Assembly: GCA_045532145.1 (NCBI GenBank)
Contig: JAZSFJ010000160.1
Span: 1-6,519, forward strand
Direction: 5' to 3'
Length of the DNA: 6,519 nucleotides
Source of the DNA: SIG459 sp045532145
GTDB lineage: Bacteria > Bacillota > Clostridia > Oscillospirales > Oscillospiraceae
Shown: positions 4,630-6,519 of the stretch, one piece after another
Layout: the number at the start of each line of letters is the position of its first letter
Position numbering within the stretch: the stretch's first letter is position 1
Position numbers and translations under genes: made by a program
Notes under the pieces: generated by a model
Seen by the model: only the letters and a program-made list of their open reading frames with translations
Told to the model about the DNA's origin: nothing
Databases searched by the model: none

Positions 4630-6519
4630 ATGGAACTCAATTGCAATCAGATCGTAAGCCAGACCCGGACTCTGCTGAGACTGCAGCAGGATGTGAGCCT
4701 CGAAGACGCCACCCCTGCCCAGCTCCATGACTGCCTTGGTCAGGTTATTATGATGGAAATAACCAAAAGATGGTACGAGTGCAAGCGTGAGCGCGGTACC
4801 GCACGTCACGCCTATTATTTCTCTGCAGAGTATCTTATCGGCAGACTTGTGTACTCCAACCTCTTTAATCTTGGCATCCTTGATGAGCTCAAGGCTGCTT
4901 TCGCCGAGAAGGGCATTGACCTTGCCGACCTTGAAGATATAGAGGATGCAGCCCTGGGTAACGGCGGTCTTGGCCGTCTCGCTGCCTGCTTCATGGACGC
5001 TGCTGTAACCACCGGCGTGCCTCTCACAGGCTACGGCCTGCGCTATAAATTCGGCCTGTTCAAGCAGAGCTGGGATGCCGAGGGCAACCAGAAGCAGAGC
5101 GCTGACGACTGGGCCAAGTACGGCGACCCCTGGTCCTACCGCCGCGACAGACACACCATTAAGATAGACTTCCCCGAGCACAGCATCCTTGCTGTTCCCT
5201 ATGACGTTCCCGTCATCGGCTATAAGAATAACAACATCGGCACTCTCCGCCTCTGGCAGTGCGAGGCCGAGGAAGAGCTGGACTTCGATGCTTTCAACGC
5301 TCAGGAGTATGAGCGTGCCCTGGCAGCCAAGAACAAGGCCGAGGACATCACCCGTGTGCTCTATCCCAACGACTCCACCCGCGAGGGTAAGAGACTGCGC
5401 ATCAAGCAGCAGTACGTTCTCTCCAGTGCTTCCGTGCAGGATATTCTCCGCTCCTTCCGCGAGTACCACGGCGCTGACTATAACCGCCTGCCCGAGTTTA
5501 TCACCATCCAGCTGAACGATACCCACCCCGCCATGAGCGCTGCCGAGCTTGTCCGCCTGCTCATGAAGGAGGGCTACAGCTTCGATACCGCTTTCGATAT
5601 CAGCCGCCGCGTATTCTCCTACACCAACCACACCGTCATGCGCGAGGCTCTTGAAAAGTCGCCCCTGGATCTGCTGGCAAGCGTTGTACCCGAGATCGTG
5701 GACGTTATCTGGATGATCCATAACCGCCTCCAGAGCGAGCATCCCCATCTCTACATTATCAAGGACAACACCGCCCACATGGCAAACCTCTCCGTTTACA
5801 TGGGCACCAGCGTCAACGGCGTTGCACAGATCCATTCCGAGCTCATCAAGCACGATATTTTCCGTGACTGGTACGCCGTATATCCCGAGAAGTTCAAGAA
5901 TGTCACCAACGGCATCACTCCCCGCCGCTGGCTGGGTCTCTGCAACCCCGAGCTCACCGGCATGCTGGAGGACTACTGCTGGAAGGGCTTCCTTACCGAG
6001 CTTGACCGCCTTGAGGACCTGAAGGGCAAGATCGACAGGGAAATGATCGACCGCTTCAACTCCATCAAGTACGAGAAGAAAAAGCAGCTCTGCGCCCTTA
6101 TCAAGGAGCGTGAGGGCATCGAGCTGAGCCCCGACTTCGTCTTTGACGTTCAGGTAAAGCGTCTCCACGAGTATAAGCGCCAGCTGCTCAACGCCTTCTC
6201 CATCATGGATATTTACTTCGACCTGAAGGAAGGCAAGCTGCCTGACTTTACTCCCACCGCTTTCATCTTCGGTGCAAAGGCCGCCCCCGGTTACTGGAGA
6301 GCAAAGAGCATCATCCGCTACATTAACCGCATCGCAAAGCTTGTGAACAATGACCCCGATGTGAACGATAAGAACAAGGTTGTCTTTGTACAGAACTATA
6401 ATTGCTCCTACGCAGAGTATATCATTCCTGCCGCTGATATTTCCGAGCAGATCTCTCCTGCAGGCACCGAGGCATCAGGTACCGGCAACATGAAGTTTAT
6501 GCTCAACGGCGCTGTAACT
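4630..6519 (+). CDS. glgP: Glycogen/alpha-glucan phosphorylase, 3' end outside window
   Basis: The first 630 residues of a GT35 phosphorylase, which releases glucose-1-phosphate from the non-reducing ends of glycogen or maltodextrin using pyridoxal phosphate in the cytoplasm. Landmarks in order: ALGNGGLGRLAACFMDA (108-124), YGLRYKFGLFKQ (135-146), DDWAKYGDPW (159-168), NDTHPAMSAAELVR (296-309), TNHTVMREALEK (332-343), NVTNGITPRRWL (424-435), FDVQVKRLHEYKRQ (505-518), FGAKAAPGYWRAK (547-559) and EASGTGNMKFMLNGA (614-628). K622 in the last is the PLP Schiff-base lysine, equivalent to Lys680 of the rabbit enzyme. The N-terminus is short and lacks the animal phosphorylation region; the lysine comes about 60 residues earlier than in rabbit, so this is a compact bacterial form. 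The ATG at 4630 is preceded by AGGTGA (4620-4625). No stop occurs before the window edge; roughly 130-170 residues should remain. Divergent from pepD. Codon use strongly favours G/C endings such as GAG, AAG and CTC. Confidence 0.97.
   Translation, partial: MELNCNQIVSQTRTLLRLQQDVSLEDATPAQLHDCLGQVIMMEITKRWYECKRERGTARHAYYFSAEYLIGRLVYSNLFNLGILDELKAAFAEKGIDLADLEDIEDAALGNGGLGRLAACFMDAAVTTGVPLTGYGLRYKFGLFKQSWDAEGNQKQSADDWAKYGDPWSYRRDRHTIKIDFPEHSILAVPYDVPVIGYKNNNIGTLRLWQCEAEEELDFDAFNAQEYERALAAKNKAEDITRVLYPNDSTREGKRLRIKQQYVLSSASVQDILRSFREYHGADYNRLPEFITIQLNDTHPAMSAAELVRLLMKEGYSFDTAFDISRRVFSYTNHTVMREALEKSPLDLLASVVPEIVDVIWMIHNRLQSEHPHLYIIKDNTAHMANLSVYMGTSVNGVAQIHSELIKHDIFRDWYAVYPEKFKNVTNGITPRRWLGLCNPELTGMLEDYCWKGFLTELDRLEDLKGKIDREMIDRFNSIKYEKKKQLCALIKEREGIELSPDFVFDVQVKRLHEYKRQLLNAFSIMDIYFDLKEGKLPDFTPTAFIFGAKAAPGYWRAKSIIRYINRIAKLVNNDPDVNDKNKVVFVQNYNCSYAEYIIPAADISEQISPAGTEASGTGNMKFMLNGAVT

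Noticed and set aside
4618..6168. Minus-strand ORF of 516 aa
   Set aside because: It is antisense to glgP, which is unmistakable on the + strand; another codon-bias shadow.

Overview
The window looks like a chromosomal piece of a Gram-positive anaerobe of the class Clostridia, probably a Ruminococcus-like (Oscillospiraceae/Lachnospiraceae) gut bacterium. The reasons are Firmicutes-type rRNA and tRNA sequences with encoded CCA ends, strong Shine-Dalgarno sites, a clostridial-type PepD dipeptidase, and a compact glycogen phosphorylase. The placement is inferred from sequence character and was not checked against a database.

Layout. Positions 1-841 are the 3' part of an rRNA operon on the + strand: end of 23S rRNA, tRNA-Glu(CUC), tRNA-Lys(CUU), 5S rRNA, tRNA-Asn(GUU), tRNA-Met(CAU) and tRNA-Trp(CCA), closed by a textbook intrinsic terminator. 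Two strong hairpins without U-tracts lie between these RNAs and look like processing or spacer elements. An AT-rich orphan gene of unknown function follows (898-1389, +), best read from a TTG start behind a perfect AGGAGG.

Positions 1422-2990 hold a minus-strand unit, read right to left: a near-consensus promoter with an inverted repeat between and over its core elements, a 30-codon leader ORF with its own strong ribosome binding site, a perfect 12-bp terminator hairpin, a class I SAM-dependent methyltransferase, and 16 nt later a GNAT acetyltransferase. Promoter, leader peptide, terminator and then resistance-like enzymes is the layout of ribosome-mediated transcription attenuation, as in drug-inducible resistance genes. 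I consider this the most interesting part of the window. The mechanism is inferred, not shown.

Positions 2991-4424 encode the M20-family dipeptidase PepD (minus strand) with all metal and catalytic residues present. A 205-bp divergent promoter region separates it from glgP (4630 to the window edge, +), a glycogen phosphorylase cut by the window end just after its PLP lysine. pepD and glgP are GC-rich and ordinary housekeeping genes. The orphan gene is much more AT-rich.
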